Shown here piece after piece: positions 17,312-26,218 of a stretch of DNA of 64,000 bases. This DNA is from Rickettsia typhi. Lineage in GTDB: Bacteria > Pseudomonadota > Alphaproteobacteria > Rickettsiales > Deianiraeaceae. The translations under genes were made by a program, and so were the position numbers. Below the pieces are notes generated by a model. It was not told where the DNA came from. It was given only the letters and a program-made list of their open reading frames with translations, and did no database searches. The DNA is taken from the NCBI GenBank assembly GCA_945881985.1, contig CAMCVL010000001.1, positions 1-64,000 of the forward strand, read 5' to 3'. Every line of letters begins with the position of its first letter. Position 1 is the first letter of the stretch.

Positions 17312-17345
17312 AGGCTAAAGCCTAGCCTCCTCCCCTGCTAGGGTG
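17312..17345 (+). repeat. Short double-hairpin repeat, copy 1
   Basis: AGGCTAAAGCCTAGCCT followed by CCTCCCCTGCTAGGG. The first part can fold on itself (AGGCT-aa-AGCCT), and the second resembles CCTCCCCT/AGGGGAGG. Close copies lie at 54652-54688 (same orientation), with a weaker version near 16790-16825 and the CCTCCCCT hairpin alone near 54563-54581. Confidence 0.65.
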
Positions 17346-17451
17346 GGTTTGGTGATGTTTCAACCCCAACCCCATCTCTCCCCGATATTTAAAAGCTAAA
17401 GGGAGAGGGATAGAAAAGTGATGCAACAATCCCTAAAGGGATGGGGGGATG

Positions 17452-17500
17452 AGGGTGTTTTAAGCTCTTTGGTTTACATCTGTAAGCATTTAAACACCCT
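17452..17500. repeat. 9-bp inverted repeat before the fumC 3' end
   Basis: AGGGTGTTT (17452-17460) and AAACACCCT (17492-17500) with a 31-nt loop. It lies 51 bp downstream of the fumC stop on the fumC strand and could help end transcription, but no T-run follows. Confidence 0.4.
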
Positions 17501-17550
17501 GATTTACTTTTACAAAAAGGCATAAAATAGATATTTGAGTGAGTATAGTG

Positions 17551-19191
17551 CTACACCATCTTCCTAGGGTCCATGATAGCTTCCCACTCGGAGGCTTTAA
17601 TTTTGCCCTCGCCGCCATCAGGGGTTATAAACCCAAGCTCAGAGGCGGACTCCTTTAGTGTTGTGCCTTTTTTGTGAGCATTTTTTGCAATCTTTGCGGC
17701 GTTATCGTAGCCTACAAAAGGGTTAAGTGCGGTAACAAGCATTAAGGATTGCTCTAGTAGTTGTTTGATTCTTGCCTCGTTAGCCTCAATGCCCACAAGG
17801 CAGTTGTCAATAAAGCTAGATATTCCATCGCTTAAAAGGTTGATGGACTCCACAACATTGCGAATAATCATTGGCCTAAAAACATTGAGCTCAAAATGCC
17901 CCTGCATGCCCCCTGTGGTAACGGCAACATTGTTGCCAATAACTTGGCAGGCTATCATTGTTAGTGCTTCGCACTGGGTAGGGTTGACCTTGCCTGGCAT
18001 GATGGAGGAGCCGGGTTCATTTTCCGGCAGGCTAATCTCGCCAAGACCCGACCTAGGGCCAGAGGCTAAAAATCTAATATCATTTGCAATCTTCATAACA
18101 CTACAAGCAAGAGTGTTAAGTGCGCCGTGAAAATGCACCAGCTCGTCGCTTGTTGCCATTGCCATAAACTTGCCTTTTGTTCTGTGTGAGAAAAAACCAT
18201 TCCAGTGACTTAAAACTTTGTGGTATCCAGTGGTATCCTTAAATTTAAAAAATCCATCGGAAGCCAACACTCTTGCCATATCAAGGATTGCCAAGGCTTC
18301 CCTAACTTTTAAAAAGTCAGTTATTTCAGTTACTTTTTTAGCAAATGTTTCGCTAAAATCAATGTGAGAGTTAAGTCCTGTGCCAACCGCCGTACCACCT
18401 TGTGCCAAAACATGAACGAGATCCAGTCCGTAAGATACATTAACAATAGCAGATGATATTTGTGCCTTATAGCCAGAAAACTCCTGCCCTAAGGTAACGG
18501 GGGTTGCGTCCTGAGTGTGGGTTCTGCCAATTTTTACAATGTTTTTAAATTGCTCCTCTTTTTTTGCAAGCTCGTTGTTAAATCTAACTAAAGTTGGTAA
18601 GAGTTTTTTATATGCAAGAATAATCGTTGCAACATTCATAGCCGTAGGGAATGTATCGTTTGACGACTGCCCCAAGTTGACATGGTCGTTAGGATGCACT
18701 GGGCTTTTGCCACCCTTTTGCCCCGTAACCTTCTCGTTAGCAACGGATGCTATAACCTCATTGACATTCATATTTGTTTGCGTGCCGGAGCCTGTTTGCC
18801 AAACAACTAGGGGGAAGTTTGTCTGGTAAAACCAGTCAAAAACATTTTGCCCCGCTGGAATATTATTTTTTGCCCTTGTGCCTTGCTCGTCTTTTAGCCC
18901 TAGGATTGTATCCACCGCATCAACAATTTTATCCGCAATGTCAGCAGAGAACTTTTTAAACTCGGTTGAAGCAGGATCTTTAATCATAAGCTCCTTGTTT
19001 GCAAGAGCCGCTGCCTTTTTAACATAAAGCATTGCCTCCACAACCTCTTTTGGCATTTTATGCCCCGCATTGTTTTGACAGATGGGGAAGTTTTGCACAC
19101 TCCTTTGCGTTTGTGCCCCGTAATATTTTGTGCTACAAACTTTTACCTCGCCCATTGAGTCGCTCTCGGTTCTAAAATCTACACTTGCCAT
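17551..19191 (-). CDS. fumC: Class II fumarate hydratase with two in-frame expansions
   Basis: Fumarase interconverts fumarate and malate in the TCA cycle. The 546-residue protein contains the family signatures WQTGSGTQTNMNVNEV, HPNDHVNLGQSSND, GRTHTQDATPVTLGQE and the catalytic-loop GSSIMPGKVNPTQ (about 394-406). E. coli FumC has 467 residues. Compared with it, extra sequence appears at about residues 93-123 and, more strikingly, about 292-342, where roughly 49 residues stand in place of about 9. The rest is well conserved, so the enzyme may still work. ATG 19191 was chosen (MASVDFRTE); an upstream TTG would add a hydrophobic leader. It has its own promoter. Confidence 0.93.
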   Translation of the reverse strand: MASVDFRTESDSMGEVKVCSTKYYGAQTQRSVQNFPICQNNAGHKMPKEVVEAMLYVKKAAALANKELMIKDPASTEFKKFSADIADKIVDAVDTILGLKDEQGTRAKNNIPAGQNVFDWFYQTNFPLVVWQTGSGTQTNMNVNEVIASVANEKVTGQKGGKSPVHPNDHVNLGQSSNDTFPTAMNVATIILAYKKLLPTLVRFNNELAKKEEQFKNIVKIGRTHTQDATPVTLGQEFSGYKAQISSAIVNVSYGLDLVHVLAQGGTAVGTGLNSHIDFSETFAKKVTEITDFLKVREALAILDMARVLASDGFFKFKDTTGYHKVLSHWNGFFSHRTKGKFMAMATSDELVHFHGALNTLACSVMKIANDIRFLASGPRSGLGEISLPENEPGSSIMPGKVNPTQCEALTMIACQVIGNNVAVTTGGMQGHFELNVFRPMIIRNVVESINLLSDGISSFIDNCLVGIEANEARIKQLLEQSLMLVTALNPFVGYDNAAKIAKNAHKKGTTLKESASELGFITPDGGEGKIKASEWEAIMDPRKMV

Positions 19192-19232
19192 AATAACAAA
19201 ATAACAATTAACAATTAACAACAATTTGCTAA

Positions 19233-19260
19233 ATTTTACAAGCCTTAGATTAATTGTAAA
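19233..19260 (-). promoter_or_regulatory. Predicted promoter for fumC
   Basis: On the minus strand, TTTACA (19260-19255), 16-bp spacer and TAAAAT (19238-19233), 42 bp before the fumC ATG. The leader contains a short AATTAAC tandem repeat. Confidence 0.5.
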
Positions 19261-19388
19261 GTGTTTATAGAGTTTTTTTATTTACCATCTTTATTATCGC
19301 AATTGCCTAGCGTTTGTTGCTTATTAAACAAGAATATTAGTTTTTAGCTTTGGTATTGCAAAACCAATCTAATAACATTTAATTGCAA

Positions 19389-20840
19389 TCAATTAAAATA
19401 TCCGGGGTCTTTAAGTAAAGAAACTATGCGTGATATCTTGATAAAGGTTTGAGGGTCTTTTTTTAGCCTATCCATTGCAGTAATGCTTGCGGTAACGCAG
19501 GAAGTGGTTTTTTTGCCAAAAGCCAAGGCAATTTCGGCATAGCTAAGGCTTGTAAGCTCTTTTGTAAGACAGATGGCAATTTGCCGCACAACCGAAACAT
19601 CCTTGCCGGATTGGCTTGCAGGATTGTCCTTTATTATATCGTCAGGCTCCAGCCCAAAGGTAACTGCGGTTGCGTTTATTACATCTTGCGATGTTATTTG
19701 CTTTGTTGAAACCGCCAAAATCTCGCTAACAATACCCTGTGCAAAGGCTATGTCTATATTTTTTTTGATAAACTTTGCATTAAAGCTAAGCTTTACTATC
19801 ACACTTTCAATATCCCGCACATTTGAGGCTGTATTTAACACCAAATACTCTATAACACTTTGATTTAAAATCAGCCCAGCAGCATTTGCCTTTGCCTGTA
19901 TTATTTTGCGTCTAAGCTCCGCAGAGGGGTTTGATATGCGGCAACTAAGCCCAGCATTTAAAACTGATGCAATTTTTTTTGTGGTTTCGTCCTCGTATTT
20001 GCTTGCTATAACCGCAGGCTGATAAACCGAGGAGCAGATAACAAACTTACCCTCTGTAAGAGCCAGATTGATTGCGTTAAGCAGCTCCTCTGAGGATGAT
20101 TTTTTGCCGCAGATAAAATGAATATCGTCCACAAATAGAACATCTGTGTTTTGCAGTTTTTCCTTGAAGTCAAAGAGAGTATTCTCCCTTATAGACTTAA
20201 TATACTGAAACATAAACTTATCCGCCGTTAAATAGGTGATTCTTTTGCCTGTGTTTTTAGCAATTTGTAGTGCCATTGAGTTCATTAAATGTGTTTTGCC
20301 GTTACCTACTGAGCCGTTGATAAAGAGTATGTTTTGCCCCATGCTTTGGTTTTGATTTTGCTGAACAATTGATGAAAACTCCTTGCAGGTTGAATAGGCA
20401 ACATTATTTTCGCTTGATGTAATAAAGTTTTCAAAATCGTAGCGTGATGCATCTGGCACCATTGACAAAGGAGTAAATCTTAATCTAAAATCTTCCACTT
20501 TAGGTCTTTGTATGCAGCTTGTAGATGTTGCATTACCAGCTGCGTTTAACCCAGCAGCTCTAACAGATATGTTAATTTGTCGCACCGAAACAAGGAGTAT
20601 CTCGCTGCAAGTTGTGCTAACTATTCTTTTAAATTTATCTTGGTGAACCAGCAATATCTTGTCCTTTACCGCTTGGGATGGGGCCGAAAAATCTACAATC
20701 CCGCTTGTATTATCAACGCTAACAAGCTCTAGTCCAGCAAATGTAATGCTAAAAATTTTACTCCCAAAGCTCATTGATAATCTGTTTTTTAGTATTGCCG
20801 AGAACTCGTTTTGCGACACTTGCAATAAGCTCGTTTGCAT
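19389..20840 (-). CDS. dnaA: Chromosomal replication initiator DnaA, divergent
   Basis: DnaA binds DnaA boxes at the origin and, with ATP, forms the filament that opens DNA. The 483-residue protein has an N-terminal domain I, a variable linker, the AAA+ domain with Walker A GSVGNGKTHL (about 175-184) and Walker B VLFVDDIHFI, sensor-II SNVRDIE and a C-terminal helix-turn-helix domain with VVRQIAICLTKELTSLSYAEIALAFG. Two key sites are changed. At the box VII arginine finger (E. coli R285, SRFGWGL) the sequence reads SVLNAGL, so Val replaces Arg. In the DNA-binding signature (GGRDHTTVLHA) it reads GKKTTSCVTAS. No TTATCCACA boxes are seen upstream. It may be the sole DnaA with changed specificity, or a paralogue. 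Confidence 0.88.
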   Translation of the reverse strand: MQTSLLQVSQNEFSAILKNRLSMSFGSKIFSITFAGLELVSVDNTSGIVDFSAPSQAVKDKILLVHQDKFKRIVSTTCSEILLVSVRQINISVRAAGLNAAGNATSTSCIQRPKVEDFRLRFTPLSMVPDASRYDFENFITSSENNVAYSTCKEFSSIVQQNQNQSMGQNILFINGSVGNGKTHLMNSMALQIAKNTGKRITYLTADKFMFQYIKSIRENTLFDFKEKLQNTDVLFVDDIHFICGKKSSSEELLNAINLALTEGKFVICSSVYQPAVIASKYEDETTKKIASVLNAGLSCRISNPSAELRRKIIQAKANAAGLILNQSVIEYLVLNTASNVRDIESVIVKLSFNAKFIKKNIDIAFAQGIVSEILAVSTKQITSQDVINATAVTFGLEPDDIIKDNPASQSGKDVSVVRQIAICLTKELTSLSYAEIALAFGKKTTSCVTASITAMDRLKKDPQTFIKISRIVSLLKDPGYFN

Positions 20841-21064
20841 TTTACAATACTAAAATAAATTACCAAAACAACAAAACACAACCACAATTTTAATGAGGGA
20901 GTTAAATAGACTACTTAGTTTTACATTCTTTTAGCTTTTAACCTTGTTAAGTTTGTCTTGCCTTTTTTGCAATTTCAATATTAAAAATTTTTTTTTTAAG
21001 TTGACATATTCACATATATCATTAGCTTTGTTAAAAGGTAGTAATTTTGTATTTATATATAGTT

Positions 21065-21910
21065 ATGACGCCCAAAAAGCAGCAGCAAAGCAAGCTGTCA
21101 AAAAAAACATCTTACTTACTTGCCCTTGACCTTGGTAATACAAATATTTCAATATCACTTTGCCCATTTGACACAAGAGCAAAAACAAAGGCAAATGCTG
21201 TGCGTTTTAATCTTGCAACTGATGTTAAAAAAACGGAGGACGACTACTTTTTGAGCGTTAATAATTTAATTGCCTTTTACGGCGTTAATGTAAGCGATAT
21301 AAAGCATGTTGTTATCTGCTCGGTTGTTCCAAAGCTTGACAGGGTTTTTGAGTTAATGTTTGTCAAATATTTTGCCCTTAAACCCCTTTTTTTGTCCGCT
21401 GACAACATTGGCATTAAAATCAACCTAGACAATCCATCTGAAGTTGGCACAGACAGGCTTGTGGACGCACTAGGTGCATTTTTGCTAGCAGGTGCAAACA
21501 AACCAGTGCTTGTAATAGACTTTGGCACGGCAACAACTTTTAATATTGTTAGTAAGGATGGTGTGTATCTTGGTGGGGCGATATTTCCGGGTGTTTTAGT
21601 TTCGCTTGAGGCTTTAAAAAGCAGCACTTCAAAGCTACCGCAAATTGCATTGGAACCCGCAAAAAATGTAATTGGCAAAAGCACTGTTAAAGCCATAAAT
21701 TCTGGCGTATTTTTTGGCTACAGAGCCCTAATTGAAGGTATGGTTAGCAAGTTTGCAAAGGAGCACAAATCGGAGCTTTTTGTTGTTGCAACTGGGGGAT
21801 TGTCGGAGCTAATTTGCAAAAATTTGAAATGCATCAATATACAGGAGCCAAACCTAACTCTAAACTCAATAATAACAATCGGGCTAAGGTTAATTGAGAA
21901 TGGTTATTAA
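21065..21910 (+). CDS. coaX: Type III pantothenate kinase
   Basis: CoaX phosphorylates pantothenate, the first step of coenzyme A synthesis, using an ASKHA fold. The 281-residue protein shows ALDLGNTNISISL near the N-terminus, the CSVVPKL motif, NPSEVGTDRLVDALGA with the metal/substrate residues, VIDFGTATTFN and GGAIFPGVLVSLEAL. I chose ATG 21065; an in-frame TTG at 21047 is possible. The gene diverges from dnaA; a perfect TTGACA at 21001 is followed by only a weak -10 (TAGCTT at 16 bp). Confidence 0.93.
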   Translation: MTPKKQQQSKLSKKTSYLLALDLGNTNISISLCPFDTRAKTKANAVRFNLATDVKKTEDDYFLSVNNLIAFYGVNVSDIKHVVICSVVPKLDRVFELMFVKYFALKPLFLSADNIGIKINLDNPSEVGTDRLVDALGAFLLAGANKPVLVIDFGTATTFNIVSKDGVYLGGAIFPGVLVSLEALKSSTSKLPQIALEPAKNVIGKSTVKAINSGVFFGYRALIEGMVSKFAKEHKSELFVVATGGLSELICKNLKCINIQEPNLTLNSIITIGLRLIENGY

Positions 21911-21919
21911 GGTTCTTCG

Positions 21920-22342
21920 TCATTGAGCCTTGATTACAATTGCATCTTCGGGTATGAGTTCTTCCAAAAAGTTATTTTTGTAAAAAAAGTCGCACTTGTG
22001 AGTAAAAATTTTATCAATTTGCATTGGCACCCCAAGCAGCAACCACCCCCAGCTGTAGTCTACTGTGCAAAGAGTTGACATGGTAGGGTCCCGCCCCCTA
22101 GAATACAAAATGATACGGCTTGGCTTAAATCCATTTTTAATGAGGTCAACTTTTACGGATGGCGCACCCTTTCTAAACTCAATCACCTGAGGGGTTTGCC
22201 CAAGATAGGAGCCCATAACATATATGTTTGCACCTTGTGGTTTGCTATCTATTTTAATTGTTTGATATTTGCTTTCAAAAATCAAGGCACAGGATGAAAG
22301 TAAGACAATGCAAAAAAATAGATAAAAAATTCTACGCATCAT
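21920..22342 (-). CDS. Small lipoprotein with PEGA domain
   Basis: A 140-residue protein with a lipoprotein signal: hydrophobic residues 5-15, then LLSSCAL with Cys18 as the lipidation site. Residues about 29-60 (IKIDSKPQGANIYVMGSYLG) match a PEGA domain, a surface-associated beta fold. A hydrophobic stretch (WGWLLLGVPMQID) follows. Substrate or partner unknown. It starts 21 bp after the AsmA-like gene on the same strand and is probably co-transcribed with it, which suggests an envelope role. Confidence 0.75.
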   Translation of the reverse strand: MMRRIFYLFFCIVLLSSCALIFESKYQTIKIDSKPQGANIYVMGSYLGQTPQVIEFRKGAPSVKVDLIKNGFKPSRIILYSRGRDPTMSTLCTVDYSWGWLLLGVPMQIDKIFTHKCDFFYKNNFLEELIPEDAIVIKAQ

Positions 22343-22363
22343 AATAATGTTTGCTACAAATGC

Positions 22364-25300
22364 TTATCTGTGCCTTGCACGCCTGTAGACGGCCATTGTT
22401 CTAAGATAGGATTCCACTTGGGCGAGGTTTATGTCCTTACTACAAGCAAGGTTTTTACAAGAGGAGGCAAAACTGATATTTAAAGGCACAGGTGCACCGC
22501 CTTTAAAGTTAAATCCGTTAAAAGCAAGTTTACCAATAACATTGTATGCAATACCACTTAAAAGCGAACCATCAAGAACAAATGTGCCACTTACAATACC
22601 AGAATCCATAACTCCGTTTGATACTACAACCTTTTGGTCTTTAACAATTACATCGGCGGTCATTTTGTTAAAAACCGCCCTTGGGCCATTGTTAATAAGT
22701 AAGTTTGCATCACTAACATTGTTAACAATAGGCTCGGCAAGAGCTTTATTTTTTTTACTTCTTTGAATAGTTTTTTTAACTCCTCTTTTACCAAGGGCTA
22801 TGGCTACGCTGTTGATGTCAAAGCCTGTGATGTTTGCATTGTAGGCACTAAGCTTGGCATCAGCCTCAAGATTTTTAATAAATCCGGCAAATCCATAGTC
22901 GCTAGACGACAATCTGCCAGAAAGCGATAAAGCACCATCAATACCGCCCAAATTGCCTGAAAATAAATCTAAAATACTAGAAGGACTAATATTGTTAAGA
23001 GCAAAGGACAAACTGTAGACTGGGGCAGATTGCATTGATATTGAGCCCTCAATTTTAATGTCAGTTTCAAGATTTTTACTTTGTATATCCTGTAATTTTT
23101 GAGCAATTAGGGACTGCCCAGTTATATCTGCATTTTTATTTTTGCGATAGCCGTGCATTGCAAAGTCATCAAAATTAACTATGCCATTTTTTACGCTAAA
23201 TTTAATTGTACTCTTGGTAAATGTGTAGTTTGGGGTGTCTATTATGTTGGAGTCTATAACAAATCCGCCGCTTATATCGGTAAAGCTTGGTAAGGCGATT
23301 GGTTTGTAGCTTGGGTCTTCAAAAACAGGTCTAAAGGATGGCGGGTTTTTAATTGTAAGTTCGTTAATAACAATTTTGGAATTTAAATTTGTTGCCCCGT
23401 TTGATATGTCTATTTGTGCCTCGCCGTTTATATCCATGCCGGTAGATTTAATCTTTGGCACAGATATGTCTATGCCGTCCTTGTTTAGTGATATGCTGGC
23501 ACGCATGTTTGCAATAGGTACTGATAAAATATTACACTGCTCGCATTCAATTGCTATATCCGTTTTGCCGGAGATGGTTTTTAACAAAAGTATTTTGTTT
23601 ATAAGGTTTGAGTCCTGAGAAAATGTTTCAAAGTTATTTAAGTGACTCAGTTTAGATAGTATATCAAAACCAATAAGCTTTACAGATAAATTTTTGTAGA
23701 CATCGCTTGCATTTTGTTTAGATATGTTTTTTTGCATCCTTGCCTCAACAACTTTTTTGCCGTCTTCAAGGCTTAATTTAAAGCTGTCAAGTATTGATAT
23801 ATTACCACCAGATATAATGTTAAAGCTAAGTATTGCAGGCTTGTCTTGTAGCGATATATCAAGCATTAAAAGCTTACTTAGTGTTTTTACAAATTCGTTT
23901 GATATATCACTACTTTTACCACTTTCAATAAAATCTATCACTCTTGCAGGTGTATTTGTTTGTATATTTGCGGCAATCATGCTTCTGCCACCTTGTGTTG
24001 CATCGCCCATTATTCCGTCAAGCTCAATTTTTAAAAGTTGATTTACATCGGCATTTTCATTTGCAATGTCAAGCGATAGCAGGCTTTTAATTTTTGCCCC
24101 AAGCTTTGAAAGGTCAAAATTTATATTTAACGAACCTATTGACTTACCCTTGTCATTATCAAGCGATGCTATATCTATTGCAATGGATATAGGTGATAAG
24201 GACATAAGATCCGTAATTGCAAATGTTTTTTTCTTGCCGCCTTCAAGCTTTAGGTTTTCAAGCTCAGAGGCATCGTTTTGATTGATTTTTGTCTCAGATT
24301 CGCTAATCCAGTCACTAACATTCTTGCTTTTTAAAAATGACATATCGTTATCATCATATGACATAATATTGCGATACACAGATGCACCATCCAGTGTTTT
24401 AGCTACAGATTGAGAGGTTTCAATTGAATCGCTAGCTGTACTGAGCTGTACTTTTTTGATATTAAAACTAATTTTTTTCATTTCGTTGTTGTTATCAAAA
24501 TTTAAAGTGCCAATTGACAAAGACTTGTTTGTTATATTGCCACTGAGTTTTGAAATTCCATCTTTTAATGAATAATGAATATCGCCATTGCAGCTAATGT
24601 CCGTAATATCTTTATCAATTTTAGCAGAGATTGACTTAATAAATGGATTAATATTTGCAGGAGAAAGAACTAAGCCTTTAAGGGTTTTTATGTTTAAATT
24701 GTAAGTGGAATGTAAAATGGTATCCGATTTTTCATGTAGCATTTTACCTTTTAAAACAAGGGTAAAAACATCAGATTCAATGTTTAAGTCAAATGGATTG
24801 TCAATTGACAGAGCCGATTTGTCGGTGTTGTAAGCTAGGCTTATTTTAAATGGATTTTTATCAATAAAAATAGAGCCATTAATTTTTTTAAAGCCATCCA
24901 TTTTTGCAAGGGTTAGGTCGCCAATTCCAAATCCATCAAGCTTTAACCCATCTTGCTTTGCTATTTTAATGCTTGAGTTGACAATTTGTGTGGTATGGGA
25001 ATTTTTGCCTTTAAAAAAAATGTCAAAATTTAAAAAGTCTATCATTTTATGCAATAGTGTTTTTTTGCTATCCATGTCGTCATTATCGTAGTTTATTGTT
25101 ATAATGGAGTCGTTTAGCAAAAGGCTATCAATTTTTTTTGTATTAAAAGTAAAAAGGGAAATAAAGGACCTTTTTATTGTAAAGGTTGCCGCTTTTAATG
25201 CAAATTCTCCATCCTCATGCCTTGAGTACATAACTAAATTTTTAATCACAACTTTAGGGCTTGGGGAGAGGTAAAAGTGTGCGGATTCAAAGCTTACATC

Positions 25301-25525
25301 GGCACCAAAATTGTTTTTAAGCTGAGATATTAGCGAGTTATTGCTTAATTTTAAACCAACCGTTGACAAAAAAACTAATGGCAAAACTATTACAAATGTA
25401 ACAATAATTGGCACAAAAATTGGTATTGAACCCCTTTCTTGTATCACCTCGTCGTCGTTTAGTCCGTGAGTATGAAGCTCATCTTTTTTAAAGCGAGATA
25501 GAAAATTGCTTACAAACCTAAGCAT
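22364..25525 (-). CDS. AsmA-family envelope protein
   Basis: A 1,053-residue protein with a cytoplasmic N-terminus, one membrane segment (about 34-57) and a long periplasmic chain of beta-rich repeats. AsmA-like proteins form long bridges thought to move phospholipids between membranes. The segment after the membrane helix (FGADVSFESAHFYLSPSPKVVIKNLVM) and the C-terminal region (LDLFSGNLGGIDGALSLSGRL, ADAKLSAYNANITGFDI) match AsmA family N- and C-terminal domains. A Shine-Dalgarno-like AAAGGTG lies about 10 bp before the ATG. Which AsmA-like paralogue it is (AsmA, TamB, YhdP) cannot be told; length is intermediate. Confidence 0.8.
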   Translation of the reverse strand: MLRFVSNFLSRFKKDELHTHGLNDDEVIQERGSIPIFVPIIVTFVIVLPLVFLSTVGLKLSNNSLISQLKNNFGADVSFESAHFYLSPSPKVVIKNLVMYSRHEDGEFALKAATFTIKRSFISLFTFNTKKIDSLLLNDSIITINYDNDDMDSKKTLLHKMIDFLNFDIFFKGKNSHTTQIVNSSIKIAKQDGLKLDGFGIGDLTLAKMDGFKKINGSIFIDKNPFKISLAYNTDKSALSIDNPFDLNIESDVFTLVLKGKMLHEKSDTILHSTYNLNIKTLKGLVLSPANINPFIKSISAKIDKDITDISCNGDIHYSLKDGISKLSGNITNKSLSIGTLNFDNNNEMKKISFNIKKVQLSTASDSIETSQSVAKTLDGASVYRNIMSYDDNDMSFLKSKNVSDWISESETKINQNDASELENLKLEGGKKKTFAITDLMSLSPISIAIDIASLDNDKGKSIGSLNINFDLSKLGAKIKSLLSLDIANENADVNQLLKIELDGIMGDATQGGRSMIAANIQTNTPARVIDFIESGKSSDISNEFVKTLSKLLMLDISLQDKPAILSFNIISGGNISILDSFKLSLEDGKKVVEARMQKNISKQNASDVYKNLSVKLIGFDILSKLSHLNNFETFSQDSNLINKILLLKTISGKTDIAIECEQCNILSVPIANMRASISLNKDGIDISVPKIKSTGMDINGEAQIDISNGATNLNSKIVINELTIKNPPSFRPVFEDPSYKPIALPSFTDISGGFVIDSNIIDTPNYTFTKSTIKFSVKNGIVNFDDFAMHGYRKNKNADITGQSLIAQKLQDIQSKNLETDIKIEGSISMQSAPVYSLSFALNNISPSSILDLFSGNLGGIDGALSLSGRLSSSDYGFAGFIKNLEADAKLSAYNANITGFDINSVAIALGKRGVKKTIQRSKKNKALAEPIVNNVSDANLLINNGPRAVFNKMTADVIVKDQKVVVSNGVMDSGIVSGTFVLDGSLLSGIAYNVIGKLAFNGFNFKGGAPVPLNISFASSCKNLACSKDINLAQVESYLRTMAVYRRARHR

Positions 25526-25610
25526 AACACACCTTTAATAACCTAACTTAAAAATAGTACAAAATTTTAGCACTTTGCATTTTATCTTTTAAAATAAAAG
25601 CTACAGCTCA

Positions 25611-26093
25611 CTAGTCCATTGCAATGCAGGCGGATTTAACTATACAATCACTACCAACAATTAAAACAAAGTCCTCTAATTTAATTTTGGAAGTAAAGCT
25701 AAGGCTAAAAACAATAAAATCATCTTCATGCCTTACTATATTTGCACCATTAATTAAACCTTGCTCGCTAAAACTTTTAAATGTAACGGAGCTTAACTTA
25801 CAAAGTGCAAAATAGCAAATTACCGAGTCGTCATTAAGCTCTTTTGCTAAGTACACCGGCACTAGTCTTTCAAGCAATTTTGTAATCATTTTTGCGGTTT
25901 TGGAGTCGCAGATTGTTTCTATTGTAATTTTAGATAGTTTTTTTACTGGGTCAAACTCACTAACATTAAGCCCTTCAATGTTATAGCCCCTTGCTGAAAA
26001 TAAAGACACAACCCTTGCAAGCAAGCCAAACTCGTTGTCGGCAATAATGCTTATAATGCGTGATTTTTTGTCCTGCATTGGGTCCTTATACAT
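25611..26093 (-). CDS. ilvH: Acetolactate synthase small (regulatory) subunit
   Basis: This subunit activates acetolactate synthase and makes it sensitive to valine in branched-chain amino-acid synthesis. The 160-residue protein has an N-terminal ACT domain (IADNEFGLLARVVSLFSARGYNIEGLNV), then LSKITIETICD and the second regulatory half. The family motif VSLF-x-x-R-G-x-N-I is intact. The catalytic subunit gene (ilvB/ilvI) is not adjacent, although the two normally sit together. With leuA in this window, it indicates at least part of a leucine/valine pathway. Confidence 0.9.
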   Translation of the reverse strand: MYKDPMQDKKSRIISIIADNEFGLLARVVSLFSARGYNIEGLNVSEFDPVKKLSKITIETICDSKTAKMITKLLERLVPVYLAKELNDDSVICYFALCKLSSVTFKSFSEQGLINGANIVRHEDDFIVFSLSFTSKIKLEDFVLIVGSDCIVKSACIAMD

Positions 26094-26218
26094 AGCAAAA
26101 TAAAGTTAAACAAATACTATACTTACAAATTTAAAGCAATTTTGTTTATTTGCAAGACAATTTTACAATTCTTAAAGCTTATCTAATTACTAAGCTCCGT
26201 GCAAGATATTGCTTTTTA

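Larger units (their letters stand above)
16491..17550. other. Gene-free, repeat- and hairpin-rich intergenic region
   Basis: About 1 kb between rpsD and the 3' end of fumC with no credible gene. It holds decayed copies and one good copy of a long repeat (16880-17235), a partial tandem copy (about 17222-17280), a fragment near 16660-16690 with the shared CAATATTTTTTGCTTTGCAA motif, a double-hairpin motif at 17312-17345 and a 9-bp inverted repeat at 17452-17500. Short open frames here lie inside the repeat and are not genes. Confidence 0.75.

Noticed and set aside
20841-21064. Possible replication origin in the dnaA/coaX gap
   Set aside because: The region is AT-rich but has no cluster of TTATCCACA-like boxes; in Rickettsiales the origin is generally not beside dnaA.
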